NCBI RefSeq assembly: GCF_013177315.1
Contig: NZ_CP053661.1
Coordinates: 2,728,001 to 2,792,000, forward strand
Length of the DNA: 64,000 nucleotides
DNA from: Thermoleptolyngbya sichuanensis A183
Lineage (GTDB): Bacteria; Cyanobacteriota; Cyanobacteriia; Elainellales; Elainellaceae
Direction of reading: 5' to 3'
The notes under the pieces were generated by a model. The model saw only the letters and a list, made by a program, of their open reading frames with translations. It made no database searches and was not told the DNA's origin. Each line of letters begins with the position of its first letter. The first letter of the stretch is position 1. A program made the translations under genes and the position numbers. This document shows, piece by piece, positions 41,015 to 50,264 of this stretch.

Positions 41015-41224
41015 ATGAAGATCAGCGCTCGGAATGCAATGAAAGGCACTGTAAAATCAGTGGTTTCTGGCATGGTGACAGCAGAAGTTGTCATTGAGGT
41101 AGCTCCAGGGCTGGAGGTGTCCGCTGTCATCACTAAGTCATCGGCTGAGAACCTGGGGCTGAAGGTGGGCGATGAAGCCTACGCCGTGGTCAAAGCTTCC
41201 GACGTGATGGTGGCTGTGGATTAG
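41015..41224 (+). CDS. mop: Molbindin (Mop) molybdate-binding protein
   Basis: The 69-residue single TOBE/Mop domain starts MKISARNAMKGTVKSVVSG and ends VGDEAYAVVKASDVMVAVD, the standard molbindin sequence pattern. Molbindins form hexamers that store molybdate in the cytoplasm. Location at the edge of the nif cluster fits supply of Mo for FeMo-cofactor. It converges on the methyltransferase gene with one base between stops. Confidence 0.95.
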   Translation: MKISARNAMKGTVKSVVSGMVTAEVVIEVAPGLEVSAVITKSSAENLGLKVGDEAYAVVKASDVMVAVD

Positions 41225-41225
41225 G

Positions 41226-41828
41226 CTACTGCTTTTGGGCCACGATGTGGAAGATGTGCCAGTGCTTGTCTTCCCCCAGGGCAGTTTTGCCAGGGTGATT
41301 TTCTTCCTCTAGCCATTCGACAGTGAAAGGTTCTAGCAGTTGATTGATCTCGATGCGACTGTGGTGGGTGAGGTCAGCATAGGCCGCCCAGGAATCCTGG
41401 TCGCCAAAGAGTTGTCCGCAGAAGCGCCCCCCGGGAGATAGAGCCACCACAATTTCCTCCCACAGGTAGGCAAAGTGCTGGGGCAGGCAGAAGGGCAGGC
41501 AAAAGCTGGCGTTGATCAGGCTCACCGCTGGGGGAAGGGTGAGGTTCTCGAAGCGCTGGACACGGGTCTCTAGGTAGGTGCGATCGCAGTCATCCCGCTG
41601 CCGCAGGCGGGCGATCGCCTCTGGATCACCATCGATAGCCAGCACTCGCCAGCCCCGGCGCAGCAGTTCCACGGTGTCGCGCCCGTTGCCGCAGCCCAAG
41701 TCCACCGCAAACCGAGGCAGGGGGTTGGGGTCTCGGGCAATGGAATCCAGCGCTCGGGTCAGGGTCGTCCGGGGAGGCCGCCCTTCCACTGCTTGATAGT
41801 ATTGCTGCCAGCGGGTTTCAAAGTTCAT
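41226..41828 (-). CDS. Class I SAM-dependent methyltransferase in the nif cluster
   Basis: This 200-residue protein has SAM-binding FAVDLGCGNGRDTVELLRRG and VLAIDGDPEAIARL, and a C-terminal GKTALGEDKHWHIFHIVA. Similar methyltransferases occur in other cyanobacterial genomes; the substrate is unknown. GGAGG five bases before ATG 41828 decides the start over a longer frame. It is the last gene of the minus-strand nif arm, following the NifO-like gene. Confidence 0.85.
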   Translation of the reverse strand: MNFETRWQQYYQAVEGRPPRTTLTRALDSIARDPNPLPRFAVDLGCGNGRDTVELLRRGWRVLAIDGDPEAIARLRQRDDCDRTYLETRVQRFENLTLPPAVSLINASFCLPFCLPQHFAYLWEEIVVALSPGGRFCGQLFGDQDSWAAYADLTHHSRIEINQLLEPFTVEWLEEENHPGKTALGEDKHWHIFHIVAQKQ

Positions 41829-41902
41829 TGCTGCCTCCGCGGCTGAGGACAGATCGCCCATCGGCCAACGCTTTAAAAAGTCACACATGGGGGTTGGGCT
41901 GG

Positions 41903-42316
41903 CTAGCCCCTCCGAAGTGCAAGGATTCGAGGACAGGTTTCGAGATCGGGGGTCGGGGTGGCAACGGTAAGGCCGATCCAGCGATCGATCGCCTCGGAGT
42001 CGAAGCCAGCGCGGCGATCGCCCTCCACCTCCAGCAGCGGGCGGCGGATCATCAATGGGTTCAGCACCATCAGTTCTAGGGCAGTGTCAGCATCAAGTTG
42101 GGCAGGCACGACCACCCCAGCGGCGATGGCCGGAGCGCTAGCGTTGAACCACTGGGGCACAGGCAGCCCAGCAAAGAAGGGGCGCAGGCGATCGCAAGTC
42201 CACGGCTCGGTCAGCAGGTTGCGGGCGATCACCCGATGCCCTGCGGCTTCCAACAAACGCTTTTGGCGGGCGTTGTTGAAGCAGCCGGGTTTTTCGTAGA
42301 AGATGACTGTGGCCAT
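41903..42316 (-). CDS. Nitrogenase-associated ArsC/Spx-fold protein (NifO-like)
   Basis: This 137-residue protein has an ArsC-like thioredoxin fold: VIFYEKPGCFNNARQKRLLEAAGH, with a single Cys in place of the CxxC pair, and MVLNPLMIRRPLLEVEG near residue 88. It matches the family of nitrogenase-associated ArsC-like proteins (TIGR01616), which includes NifO. In diazotrophs NifO affects Mo partition between nitrogenase and nitrate reductase. It sits between flavodoxin and a methyltransferase in the nif arm. Confidence 0.88.
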   Translation of the reverse strand: MATVIFYEKPGCFNNARQKRLLEAAGHRVIARNLLTEPWTCDRLRPFFAGLPVPQWFNASAPAIAAGVVVPAQLDADTALELMVLNPLMIRRPLLEVEGDRRAGFDSEAIDRWIGLTVATPTPDLETCPRILALRRG

Positions 42317-42378
42317 GGGGAACCTCTTGGATCGGTGGGGCTGGGTCGAGGCTTGCGGATGGGCTGAGAGAGATGGGG

Positions 42379-42909
42379 TTAGCGGGCGATCGCCGGAAAG
42401 TCTGCCTTCAAAATCTCCAGCCAGTTGGCAATGCGCTGGTCAGTTTTCTCGCTTTCATTTACCTCATCCAGGGGCAGGCCCACAAACTTGCCGTCGCGGA
42501 TAGCAGTGGACTTTTCAAAGGTGTAGTCTTCCGCAGAAACCGCCCCGACGATAGTGGCTCCCAGTGCCTTGAACTGGTCGTATAGAATGCCCAAAGCCCC
42601 AACAAAATGCTTGCTGTGACCTTCACAATCGCCGGGGCCAAACAGGGCAATGGTCTTCCCCGAAAAGTCGGGCTTGTCCATCTCCATGTCGAATATAGGT
42701 TCGCGCCAGTCGTTCTGCAATTCGCCCGCCCCCCAAGTGGAGCAGCCGAGGATCAGGTAGTCATACTGGAGCAGGTCATCTACGCTATCGTAGTCGGTCT
42801 CCATGCTGTAAAGGTCGCAGTGGTCTTCACCGATCGCATCTCGAATTTTTTCAGCAATTTCTTCGGTAACGCCAGAAGTGCTGCCGTAGAAAAGTCCAAT
42901 GTCTGCCAC
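42379..42909 (-). CDS. Flavodoxin (NifF-type electron donor)
   Basis: This 176-residue long-chain flavodoxin has FMN phosphate-binding loop LFYGSTSGVTEEIAEKI, the isoalloxazine loops GCSTWGAGELQNDW and LFGPGDCEGHSKHF, and the long-chain insertion. In a nif operon it should give electrons to the nitrogenase Fe protein, as NifF does; it may also replace ferredoxin under iron limitation like IsiB. A 106-bp MITE separates it from feoA upstream. Confidence 0.93.
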   Translation of the reverse strand: MADIGLFYGSTSGVTEEIAEKIRDAIGEDHCDLYSMETDYDSVDDLLQYDYLILGCSTWGAGELQNDWREPIFDMEMDKPDFSGKTIALFGPGDCEGHSKHFVGALGILYDQFKALGATIVGAVSAEDYTFEKSTAIRDGKFVGLPLDEVNESEKTDQRIANWLEILKADFPAIAR

Positions 42910-42959
42910 GGGTTTACTCCTTGAAAACAGGTAGAAGGTAAAGAGAATAGGTTGGGTAC

Positions 42960-43065
42960 TAAGTAGATAGACCAGATTAAAAAACAGATCCTGAACCCTG
43001 CGCCGCCCGCTGCGCGAGCGGCGCAGGGTCTCTGGGTTTTATATTTATTAATGTCCACCTACTTA
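42960..43065. mobile_element. MITE with TA-flanked ends, copy 2
   Basis: About 94% similar to the element at 12837-12942, with the same ends and the same central GC hairpin (with compensating changes in the stem). It is inserted between feoA and the flavodoxin gene, so its strong hairpin may uncouple them. A frame of 92 codons across it is not a gene. Confidence 0.88.
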
Positions 43066-43082
43066 TCTGCTTTGTAGAGCCA

Positions 43083-43379
43083 CTATCTTTCTAAATTTTG
43101 GCGGCTGTTTCTTTCCTCCAAATCAGATTGGGGGCCTACTAGTCGCACGTAGATCGCGCTCACCAGCAAAGGCGGTAAGGTAAGATGTCCGTCTTCGGTG
43201 CGAATCATGAAGTTGGGGTGTCGCTGGGTAACGGCAATGGTTTTTCCCTGAGTTAAACCAAGAGATTGCAGGTGAGAAAGAATTTGGGAATCGGTCTCGG
43301 TAAAGCGAGCAATCGTGCCGCGATCGCCCACATTGAGAACCTGTAATGCTGCTCCTGCAACTGTAAATCGATTAAACAT
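43083..43379 (-). CDS. FeoA-domain protein of the nif cluster
   Basis: This 98-residue protein has an SH3-like FeoA domain: LNVGDRGTIARFTETDSQILSHLQSLGL and GKTIAVTQRHPN, with LTLPPLLVSAIYVRL at the end. Such stand-alone FeoA-like proteins are regular members of cyanobacterial nif clusters and are thought to help iron handling. GGAG seven bases before ATG 43379 gives the start. No feoB is present. Confidence 0.88.
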   Translation of the reverse strand: MFNRFTVAGAALQVLNVGDRGTIARFTETDSQILSHLQSLGLTQGKTIAVTQRHPNFMIRTEDGHLTLPPLLVSAIYVRLVGPQSDLEERNSRQNLER

Positions 43380-43448
43380 GACGCAACTCCAGCGAAAGGA
43401 TTGGGTCAACCATAGGCTGCATCCATATAGCAATGCCCCCCTCAATCG

Positions 43449-43751
43449 TCAAATTAAATACGCCTCCATATGGGTCTTAATCGTGCAGTCTGATCGCGGA
43501 TACGATGAGCAAAGTACGATGAAGCCCTTGGCAATCTGCTCGTCGTCTAGAAAAGACTGCTCCTCCTGATTAACCTCGCCTTCGACCAATTTGCCAACGC
43601 AGCTAGAGCAAGCGCCCGACCGACAGGAGAAGGGTAGGTCAATGTCGTTCTCTTCTGCCGCGTCAATGATGTAAGTGTTCTCATCCACCGGAATGGTGAC
43701 ATCAATATTGCGCTTCTTGTTGATTAGACGAACTTGATATGTTTTCGTCAT
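43449..43751 (-). CDS. fdxH: [2Fe-2S] ferredoxin of the FdxH (nitrogenase) type
   Basis: This 100-residue plant-type ferredoxin has cluster ligands in [12 protein letters not shown] and a fourth Cys in [12 protein letters not shown]. The Lys/Arg residues near the N-terminus ([16 protein letters not shown]) are typical of FdxH, the donor to nitrogenase reductase. AAAGGAG before ATG 43751 supports the start. It lies between hesB and feoA, the order also seen in other cyanobacterial nif clusters. Confidence 0.92.
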   Translation of the reverse strand: MTKTYQVRLINKKRNIDVTIPVDENTYIIDAAEENDIDLPFSCRSGACSSCVGKLVEGEVNQEEQSFLDDEQIAKGFIVLCSSYPRSDCTIKTHMEAYLI

Positions 43752-43860
43752 GGTAGGACTCCTTTGAGGGGCAGTTTGTGGATGTTGAATTTTGAGTGCT
43801 GAGTCAAATTCCTGCATTCAAGCCTAAAAACGCAGCCCAAAAACTCAATGCTCAAAACCT

Positions 43861-44229
43861 TTAACTACAGGGCACTCCAGTAGGGCTGCAATCGCCCGCC
43901 GCCTGGAACGATTTGCCGCAGCCGCAGGTGGCAGTGGCGTTGGGATTGGTGAACTTAAACCCACTCTCTAGCAGGCTATCGATGTAGTCCACCACAATGC
44001 CGTCCAGCAGGGGCCAGCTAGTGGGGTCCACAAAAACCTTCAAACTGCCCGATTCCACAACCCGATCGTCGGGCTTGGGAGCGTTGGCAATTTTAATATC
44101 GTACTCATAACCATTGCAACCGCCGTCTTTCACCGCCAAACGAACGCCGCGTTCGGGAGTGTAGTCCGGCGTACCGCGTAGGAAGGTACGCAAGCGCAGT
44201 TCGGCGAGTTCGGTAATCGTGATAGTCAT
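43861..44229 (-). CDS. hesB: HesB/IscA-family iron-sulfur carrier
   Basis: This 122-residue A-type carrier starts MTITITELAELRLRTFLRG. It has the three conserved cysteines, one in VKDGGCNGYEYD and two in ATCGCGKSF. It ends in a Cys-containing tail (GDCSPTGVPCS). HesB delivers Fe or Fe-S clusters during nitrogenase assembly. The longer upstream frame is not used because the family begins at this ATG. Confidence 0.93.
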   Translation of the reverse strand: MTITITELAELRLRTFLRGTPDYTPERGVRLAVKDGGCNGYEYDIKIANAPKPDDRVVESGSLKVFVDPTSWPLLDGIVVDYIDSLLESGFKFTNPNATATCGCGKSFQAAGDCSPTGVPCS

Positions 44230-44369
44230 AGCAAATGGATAGGTAAGAATTAGATGGGTAAGGGGGTGGATGAATTTTGGATTGGCGATTCTAGATTTTG
44301 GCAGTGCTGTGTGTGAAATAGGCATTGCCCACCGCTACCTCAGGGTGGACCGCGAGAAAAGGTCATGGG

Positions 44370-45170
44370 CTAACTCCTCGCCATTACTACGGGAATAGTG
44401 CGATCGCCCTTTGCCTTCACCCCACCGCACACCGGACAATCCGGGTCGTGGTAGGCACGGCGTTTGGCAAACTCTGCCCGCGCCAGATCCATAGTGAGGA
44501 GCTGACCCAGCAGCGGCTCGCCCAGGCCAGCGACAAGTTTGATCGCCTCCAGGGCCGCGAGGCAAGCCAGAGTGCCCGACACCGCCCCCAGCACCCCAAA
44601 GCCCCAGCAATCCCACTCTGGCTTTTCGGGAAACAAGCACGACAGGCAGGGGGTTTTCCCCGGAATCACAGTGAGCAAGTAGCCCTCCATTGCGTTCATC
44701 GCCGCTTCCACCATTGGCTTGCCCCAGCGCACACAGGCGGCGTTGAGCAAATCGCGCTCTTTGAAGTCAAACGCACAGTCTAGGGCGATGTCTGCCCGCT
44801 GCACCAGACCATCGATGTTTTCAGCAGTAACATACTCGCACACCGCTTCAATCTCAATATCCGGGTTAAAGGCGGCCAAGGCCTGCTGGGCCTTGAACAC
44901 CCTGGGCTTACCCACCCAGTCATCGGTCATTAGCACCTGACGATTCAAGTCATCCCGCTGGAGATTCCCCCCCCGCACCAAAATCAACCGCCCCACCCCC
45001 GCCGCCGCCAGATACAGCGCTGCTGTGCCGCCCAGCCCGCCCACCCCAGTCACTAGGGCGGTAGCGGATTTCAGTCGTTCCTGAGACTCCTGGCCAAAGC
45101 CAGGGAGCTGCATTTGACGGCGGTAGCGCTCGCGCTCGGTAGGTGAGAGTATTGCGTGGGGTGTTGGCAT
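44370..45170 (-). CDS. hesA: HesA, ThiF/MoeB-family adenylyltransferase
   Basis: This 266-residue E1-like protein has the ATP-binding VTGVGGLGGTAALYLAAAGVGR, DLNRQVLMTDDWVGKPRV, zinc-type CxxC pairs (CLSCLFPE and CPVCGG) and DIALDCAFDF. HesA occurs next to hesB in nif clusters and is thought to act in molybdenum or sulfur transfer. ATG 45170 is preferred to a longer GTG frame. The 5' leader is built of short ATTTTGG-type repeats. Confidence 0.92.
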   Translation of the reverse strand: MPTPHAILSPTERERYRRQMQLPGFGQESQERLKSATALVTGVGGLGGTAALYLAAAGVGRLILVRGGNLQRDDLNRQVLMTDDWVGKPRVFKAQQALAAFNPDIEIEAVCEYVTAENIDGLVQRADIALDCAFDFKERDLLNAACVRWGKPMVEAAMNAMEGYLLTVIPGKTPCLSCLFPEKPEWDCWGFGVLGAVSGTLACLAALEAIKLVAGLGEPLLGQLLTMDLARAEFAKRRAYHDPDCPVCGGVKAKGDRTIPVVMARS

Positions 45171-45266
45171 AGCAGGGAGTTGGGAAGATAGGGATGGAAA
45201 ATTTTGAGCTTGCAGCTTGAAGCTTTGACTGAAATTCACAGTTCAAACCTGCAAATTCAAAATGTC

Positions 45267-45584
45267 TTATTCGACTTCAATTTCAGAGAGAAGGACGACA
45301 TTTTTGGGTTTGTTGTTGAAAACTTTGAACAGTTTTTGCTGAAGAGGCGACGAGGTTTGGAATAGGCTGTAAGCCTCCTGCAACAGTTCTCGGTACTGGT
45401 TAAAGGTGGCATCATTTGCCATATCTGGATTTTCGACTCCCTTCTCTTGCATCAGTCGGGAAAATTTTTGCAAGATGTGTAGGCGGTTGACGTTGAGAAA
45501 CTGTGGGTCGTAGGGCAGTCCAAAAAACGCAAAGTAGTCCTCAGCCTGGGTAATTTCATTAAAGGTCGTTACTTTAGAACTCAT
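45267..45584 (-). CDS. nifW: Nitrogenase-stabilizing/protective protein NifW
   Basis: This 105-residue protein has FNEITQAEDYFAFFGLPYD and LHILQKFSRLMQEKG, the NifW pattern. NifW binds the MoFe protein and helps its maturation and oxygen protection. The start ATG overlaps the stop of the upstream gene in an ATGA (four-base) overlap, and GGAG lies eight bases ahead. The N-terminal part of the longer frame is inside the upstream gene. Confidence 0.93.
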   Translation of the reverse strand: MSSKVTTFNEITQAEDYFAFFGLPYDPQFLNVNRLHILQKFSRLMQEKGVENPDMANDATFNQYRELLQEAYSLFQTSSPLQQKLFKVFNNKPKNVVLLSEIEVE

Positions 45585-45799
45585 TGGGCTTGCTCCAGGG
45601 TGTGCAGTTGTTGTTTCAAGTCGCGCAGTTGACAATAGACCTCGTAGGTGCGGGCTGCCGCATCGGGCAAAAGATCTAAATTGGCGGGCAGACCTTCAGC
45701 AATATCGTGCAGATCCATCTTGAGTTGCCCAGCTTTGCTATTGAGCTTTTTGATTTGGGCCTTGAGAGCGTCAATGGTAGAAGAGTCAGTGGTTAGCAT
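45581..45799 (-). CDS. CCE_0567-family (DUF683) nif-associated protein
   Basis: This 72-residue helical hairpin protein (IDALKAQIKKLNSKAGQLKMDLHDIAE, then LPANLDLLPDAAARTYEVY) belongs to a small family found only beside nitrogenase genes. The known cyanobacterial member CCE_0567 forms an antiparallel helical dimer that can bind metal. It is translationally coupled to nifW. Confidence 0.88.
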   Translation of the reverse strand: MLTTDSSTIDALKAQIKKLNSKAGQLKMDLHDIAEGLPANLDLLPDAAARTYEVYCQLRDLKQQLHTLEQAQ

Positions 45800-45897
45800 T
45801 GGAGATTTTCGATTGGGAATTTCGGATTAGACAAGAGATTAGGCAAAAATTGAGAGTTAGAGATTGGGGATTTGGATGATTTTTAGAATCAGAGATT

Positions 45898-46164
45898 TTA
45901 CGAATTAGCCACGCATCCCTCCCGGCTCCGCCAGCATCTTTCCAGCCAGTCCACCCGTTCCTGGCGAGAGCAGGAAAACTGAAACAGGGCACTGCGAACT
46001 AGCAATAGCGCAAGGGCGTGGTTGACCTCTACTCGAAGAGTGCCATCTGCCGGGCAAGCGCAGGGGATATTCAAATCTCGCAGGCGGTAGTAGATTGACC
46101 AGCGATCGCATCGGTTCACTGAAATCATGTGTCCCCAACCGGAGACAGAAGAAGACGAGTTCAT
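45898..46164 (-). CDS. Conserved nif-cluster protein of unknown function (orf88)
   Basis: This 88-residue protein has several cysteines ([44 protein letters not shown]). The start codon overlaps the stop of nifP in an ATGA overlap, so it is translated with it. Similar small proteins follow nifP in related clusters, as far as I recall, but I know no function. The CxC and spaced Cys could hold a metal. Confidence 0.75.
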   Translation of the reverse strand: MNSSSSVSGWGHMISVNRCDRWSIYYRLRDLNIPCACPADGTLRVEVNHALALLLVRSALFQFSCSRQERVDWLERCWRSREGCVANS

Positions 46165-46886
46165 GGCACTAGCTCCACGGGGATAGAGGCAGACTGTCTA
46201 AGTTGGCTCACCTGGGTTTCCAAGGTTTCGATGCGATCGAGTAGGGCGCGGATCGTCCTCGCTTCAGCATCGGGCAGTTGGGCATGATCCAGGGGAGCGG
46301 TGGCAGTGTTGCAGCGGCAAACGTTGCGGCTGGGCACACCAACCGCAGTGCAGTGGGCAGGCACCGATTGCAGCACCACTGCCCCGGCCCCAATGCGGGC
46401 GTAGTCGCCAAGGGTAATGTTGCCAAGCACCTTGGCCCCGGAACCAATCACCACATGACTGCCCACAGTGGGGTGGCGCTTGCCAGTCTCTTTGCCAGTT
46501 CCCCCCAAGGTGACTCCCTGGTAAATCAGGCAGTAATCGCCCACGATCGCCGTCTCACCAATCACCACACCCATGCCGTGGTCGATAAAGACACCCCGGC
46601 CAATCTGGGCACCGGGATGAATGTCGATGCCCGTGAAAAAGCGGCTGAGGTGGGCGATAAACCGGGGCAGAAAGGGGATGCCGCGATCGCACAGTTCGTG
46701 GGCTAGGCGGTGGGCCACCAAGGCGTGCAAACCGGGATAGCAGCACAGCACCTCCAGCCAGTGACTCGCCGCCGGATCGCGTTCAAAGATGATGGCAAAG
46801 TCTTCCCGTAGAGCAGCCAGAATGGGCAGCCGCTTGGGGATATCGACCGAAGGCTGGGTAAAACCGCGAGGAAAGGAGAGAAACAT
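46161..46886 (-). CDS. nifP: Serine O-acetyltransferase (NifP/CysE)
   Basis: The N-terminal helical part of this 241-residue protein has [27 protein letters not shown] and the left-handed beta-helix has [18 protein letters not shown] and [19 protein letters not shown], with hexapeptide repeats to about residue 195. It acetylates serine for cysteine synthesis. In nif clusters this copy raises cysteine supply for the NifS-dependent Fe-S clusters. It is the first gene of the minus-strand arm, divergent from nifB. Confidence 0.93.
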   Translation of the reverse strand: MFLSFPRGFTQPSVDIPKRLPILAALREDFAIIFERDPAASHWLEVLCCYPGLHALVAHRLAHELCDRGIPFLPRFIAHLSRFFTGIDIHPGAQIGRGVFIDHGMGVVIGETAIVGDYCLIYQGVTLGGTGKETGKRHPTVGSHVVIGSGAKVLGNITLGDYARIGAGAVVLQSVPAHCTAVGVPSRNVCRCNTATAPLDHAQLPDAEARTIRALLDRIETLETQVSQLRQSASIPVELVP

Positions 46887-48203
46887 AGCTCCAGTGGAGG
46901 CGTTTTGTTTCTCTGCTTATAGCAATGACTTCTAAGACTGCCAGTTGAGGGCTAACTCATCCAGATGACTAAACCAATTACAACTGCACTCAGTCCCAAA
47001 TCCCTTATCGATCCAGGGGGAAAAGTTTTTGATGGCTAAGGGGACGGGTATTTCTCATCGTAGGAAGGCGCATTTTTACCCCTGGGTTCAAGCATTATGT
47101 ACTCACTGAAAAGTCTTACTCATCAAAGACTTTAGCTGATTTGGTCAGTGGGCAAGATTCTGTCTATTATGCACTCAGGGTTAGGGGCTTCCAAAGCTAC
47201 AATTGACCCTTGACACAAAAAACTGTAGCAGATTTATCAGAAGCTTCTCTCTTTAATTCAGAAATCCTTAACATCTGTTGCCCTTGAAGAAAGTAAGCCA
47301 ACTAATGAACCGTCTGACAAACCATCTGAATATCTGAAGTCTGCTCCTATCTCCCTAAACCCCTGAGAGACGCAGAGAACTGAAATTTCAAAGTCACTCT
47401 CCAAGAAAGTCACTCTCTAAGGGAAATTTGGGCTTGAGGTTACCCAGTTATCCAAGTCAGCAAACCCATCGCGCTCTGGGCATCCAAAACATTTCTTGAC
47501 TCACTAAAAGTAACGTTGATGACCATTACGCTCGGCAGACAGCCAAGATCGATACAGTTTAATATTTGGCACTTGAAAACAACGCTTCATTCTGTAGTAA
47601 ATAATGCCAAAATGTGAGCTTTGAGTACTCAGAAACCTCAGCTAGTTAAAGCATTAGACCAATGCTAAATCCTTTCTCCAATGGGCACTTCATCTGAGTA
47701 CAGAAATACAGCATTCGGCTGTTGAAATACCAGCATGGCTCCAGGGAAATACTAGCCCCCCACCCTGCCAAAAAAGATCAGGGCTTCTGTAATCCGGGTG
47801 TCTGGCAGTTAAGTACACCGCTAATCATTCAATCAACTCTACCGGGACAAGCAACCAAAGTAGCAAAATTCCCGTTGCTATAACTCTTTCAACGCCGAAC
47901 ACCCCAGCGTTACTCGATACCTGAAAGGGGACTCAGCAGATGGCAACGTCAACCTCAGCTTGGTTAAAGCTAATAACTTTGACACGCTGCCCTGTCAGTA
48001 CCTAAACAGCAATCGAACGGCCCACCGATTTCCTCGCGATACCACCCACGCAGGGGAATCGCCCTTATCAGCACGTTGCTGGCTGATAGGTTTTGCTCCC
48101 TGTAGGGCATCCACCAGCCAGCGACGGAAATTCTCCAGCCCTTGTCTGGCTGCGCCGCCATGAGTTCCAACCCCGCCCTATCCACCCCTACCTCCCCAAA
48201 CCC
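46887..48203. other. Long divergent nifP-nifB control region
   Basis: About 1.3 kb with no convincing gene; 46890-48000 is clearly more AT-rich than the nif genes. It must contain promoters for both arms. A possible sigma-70-like pair TTGACA (47980) with TAAACA about 18 bases on lies 200 bases before nifB. A 16-bp direct repeat lies at 47390-47421. In other non-heterocystous diazotrophs the CnfR activator acts in this same gap. No motif could be assigned here by eye. Confidence 0.6.
47390..47421. repeat. Direct repeat in the nifP-nifB gap
   Basis: The 16-base unit AAAGTCACTCTCCAAG is followed directly by AAAGTCACTCTCTAAG. Tandem half-sites of this size in an activator-controlled gap may be a binding site; this is inference. 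Confidence 0.5.
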
Positions 48204-49694
48204 ATGACGCCACCGCCATCCTCTGCCATGACCTCCGCGCCCACCGCGACGCCCGATCTGGACATTACCCTGACCAAGACTAAAACCGTGATCAAGCCAG
48301 CGGGTGGCGGCTGTAGTACGACCGCCTCTGGCTGCACCACCAAAACCGACACTGCCCTTAGCGAGAGCTTGCAGGCCCGCATTGAAAAGCACCCCTGCTA
48401 CAGCGAAGAGGCCCACCACCACTACGCCCGGATGCACGTCGCGGTGGCCCCTGCCTGCAACATCCAGTGCAACTACTGCAACCGCAAGTACGACTGCGCC
48501 AACGAGAGCCGCCCCGGTGTGGTCAGCGAACTGCTTACCCCCGAAGAGGCCGCCCACAAGGTCTTAGTGGTGGCGGGCAAAATTCCCCAGATGACGGTGC
48601 TGGGCATCGCTGGCCCCGGCGACCCCCTGGCCAACCCCGAAAAAACCTTCCGCACCTTTGAGCTGATCGCCGAGCAGGCCCCCGATATCAAACTCTGCCT
48701 CTCCACCAATGGCTTGATGCTGCCGGATTATGTGGATCGCATCAAAGCGCTAAATGTCGATCACGTCACTATCACTATTAATATGGTGGACCCCAGCGTG
48801 GGCGAGAAGATTTATCCCTGGGTTCACTACCGCCGCAAGCGCTATCGGGGCCTTGAGGGGGTACGCATCCTCCACGAGCGGCAGATGGAGGGATTGCAGG
48901 CTTTGAAAGAGGCTGACATTCTCTGCAAGGTCAATTCCGTCCTCATCCCTGGCATCAACGACACGCACATGCCCGAGGTGAATGCTGCCATTCGGGAGCG
49001 GGGCGCATTTTTGCACAACATCATGCCGCTGATTTCGGCCCCGGAACACGGCACCTACTTTGGACTGAATGGGCAGCGCGGCCCTAGCCCCAAGGAACTG
49101 AAGCAGGTGCAGGATAACTGCGCTGGCAACCTGAAGCTGATGCGACACTGTCGCCAGTGCCGGGCCGATGCCGTGGGTCTGCTGGGCGAAGACCGCAGCC
49201 AGGAGTTTACCAAGCAGAAGTTTATGGCTATGCCCGTGGACTACAGCCTGGAAACCCGCCAGGCCGTGCATCTTAGCATTGAGCAGGCCAAGGCCGCCGT
49301 GGCCGCCAAGAAGCAGTCCGCCGCCCGCGTTCCCGGTGAGCGTTCGGAGGATTCGCCCAAGGTTCTCGTTGCCGTGGCCACCAAGGGCGGCGGCATCGTG
49401 AACCAGCACTTTGGCCACGCCAAGGAATTCATGATCTACGAAGTGGATGCTGCCGAGGCTCGGTTCATCAGCCATCGCAAGGTGGCCGACTACTGCCAGG
49501 GCGGCTATGGCGAAGAGGCGATGCTGACCGGCATCATCGACACCATTGCCGACTGTAAAGCGGTGCTGGCGGCCAAGATTGGCCCCTGCCCCAGCAAGCG
49601 GTTGCAGGAAGCGGGCCTGGTGGTGGTCGAAGACTACGACGTGATCGAGACTGTGGCCCGCAGGTTCTACGACGAGCATGTGTTGAAACGATAG
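48204..49694 (+). CDS. nifB: NifB, FeMo-cofactor core synthase
   Basis: This 496-residue radical SAM protein has the cluster motif [14 protein letters not shown] near residue 88, SAM-binding [15 protein letters not shown] and further cysteines ([13 protein letters not shown]) that hold the accessory clusters. The C-terminal NifX-like domain starts [20 protein letters not shown]. It builds NifB-co, the precursor of FeMo-co. ATG 48204 is chosen; another ATG lies at 48228, and a longer non-ATG frame lacks support. The leader is pyrimidine-rich without a Shine-Dalgarno. Confidence 0.96.
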   Translation: MTPPPSSAMTSAPTATPDLDITLTKTKTVIKPAGGGCSTTASGCTTKTDTALSESLQARIEKHPCYSEEAHHHYARMHVAVAPACNIQCNYCNRKYDCANESRPGVVSELLTPEEAAHKVLVVAGKIPQMTVLGIAGPGDPLANPEKTFRTFELIAEQAPDIKLCLSTNGLMLPDYVDRIKALNVDHVTITINMVDPSVGEKIYPWVHYRRKRYRGLEGVRILHERQMEGLQALKEADILCKVNSVLIPGINDTHMPEVNAAIRERGAFLHNIMPLISAPEHGTYFGLNGQRGPSPKELKQVQDNCAGNLKLMRHCRQCRADAVGLLGEDRSQEFTKQKFMAMPVDYSLETRQAVHLSIEQAKAAVAAKKQSAARVPGERSEDSPKVLVAVATKGGGIVNQHFGHAKEFMIYEVDAAEARFISHRKVADYCQGGYGEEAMLTGIIDTIADCKAVLAAKIGPCPSKRLQEAGLVVVEDYDVIETVARRFYDEHVLKR

Positions 49695-49793
49695 GTCGAT
49701 TTTGGATTTTGGATTTCGGATTGAAAAATCCCCTCCAGAGTTCAAAATCTCCAGTCCAAAATCCCCACAAATCCACTCCCCTTGGAGGCTCCC

Positions 49794-50171
49794 ATGCCCT
49801 ACACCATCACTCAAAGCTGTATCGGTTGTCGGCGCTGCCTCTCTGCCTGCCCCACTGGGGCGATTCAGACCGATGGCAGCACAAAATTCTGGATTGCGAG
49901 CGATCGCTGCAACCAGTGTCAGGGAACCTACGGGGTGGCCCAGTGCTGGGCTATCTGCCCTACCAACGAGGGCTGTGTGCCGCTGACCAGTGGCGTGGCG
50001 GCGGTGCCATTGTCCTCAGCGTCAGAGCGATCGCCCGACTACTGGGAGGCCTGGTTTGCCACCTACACCCGCATGGTGGCCAGGCTCCGGGGGGTGCAGG
50101 AGTCGAGCTATTGGCACCACTGGTTTGATACCTATTCGCAGGCTTTGAAGCGATTGCAAACGGCCCATTGA
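49794..50171 (+). CDS. fdxN: Ferredoxin FdxN (4Fe-4S type) of the nif operon
   Basis: The N-terminal 60 residues of this 125-residue protein hold two cluster motifs: CIGCRRCLSACP, and an expanded second one starting CNQCQGTYGVAQCWAICP. A 60-residue C-terminal extension (YWEAWFATYTRMVARLRG) is typical of cyanobacterial FdxN. It supports NifB-dependent cofactor assembly. GGAGG right before ATG 49794 decides the start. Confidence 0.9.
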   Translation: MPYTITQSCIGCRRCLSACPTGAIQTDGSTKFWIASDRCNQCQGTYGVAQCWAICPTNEGCVPLTSGVAAVPLSSASERSPDYWEAWFATYTRMVARLRGVQESSYWHHWFDTYSQALKRLQTAH

Positions 50172-50208
50172 CCCTTACCCCCAGCCCCTCTCCCTGAGAG
50201 AGAGGGGA
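50172..50208. repeat. Dispersed C-rich palindrome between fdxN and nifS
   Basis: CCCAGCCCCTCTCCCTGAG and GAGAGAGGGG form the short version of the palindrome also seen at 11120, 57371, 59246 and 60781. Between it and nifS lie AATCCCAAATTCCC heptamer-type repeats. Confidence 0.8.
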
Positions 50209-50264
50209 ACCGGAAGAACAATCTCCCCAATCCCAAATTCCCAATCCCAAATTCCCTAACTGCT

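Noticed and set aside
47509-47522. GTAACGTTGATGAC as an NtcA site (GTA, eight bases, TAC)
   Set aside because: The second half is GAC instead of TAC, and no matching -10 box at the expected distance could be identified.
48750-49814. 354-codon frame antisense to nifB
   Set aside because: Long only because of codon bias in nifB; rich in His and Val with no domain, and no ribosome site.
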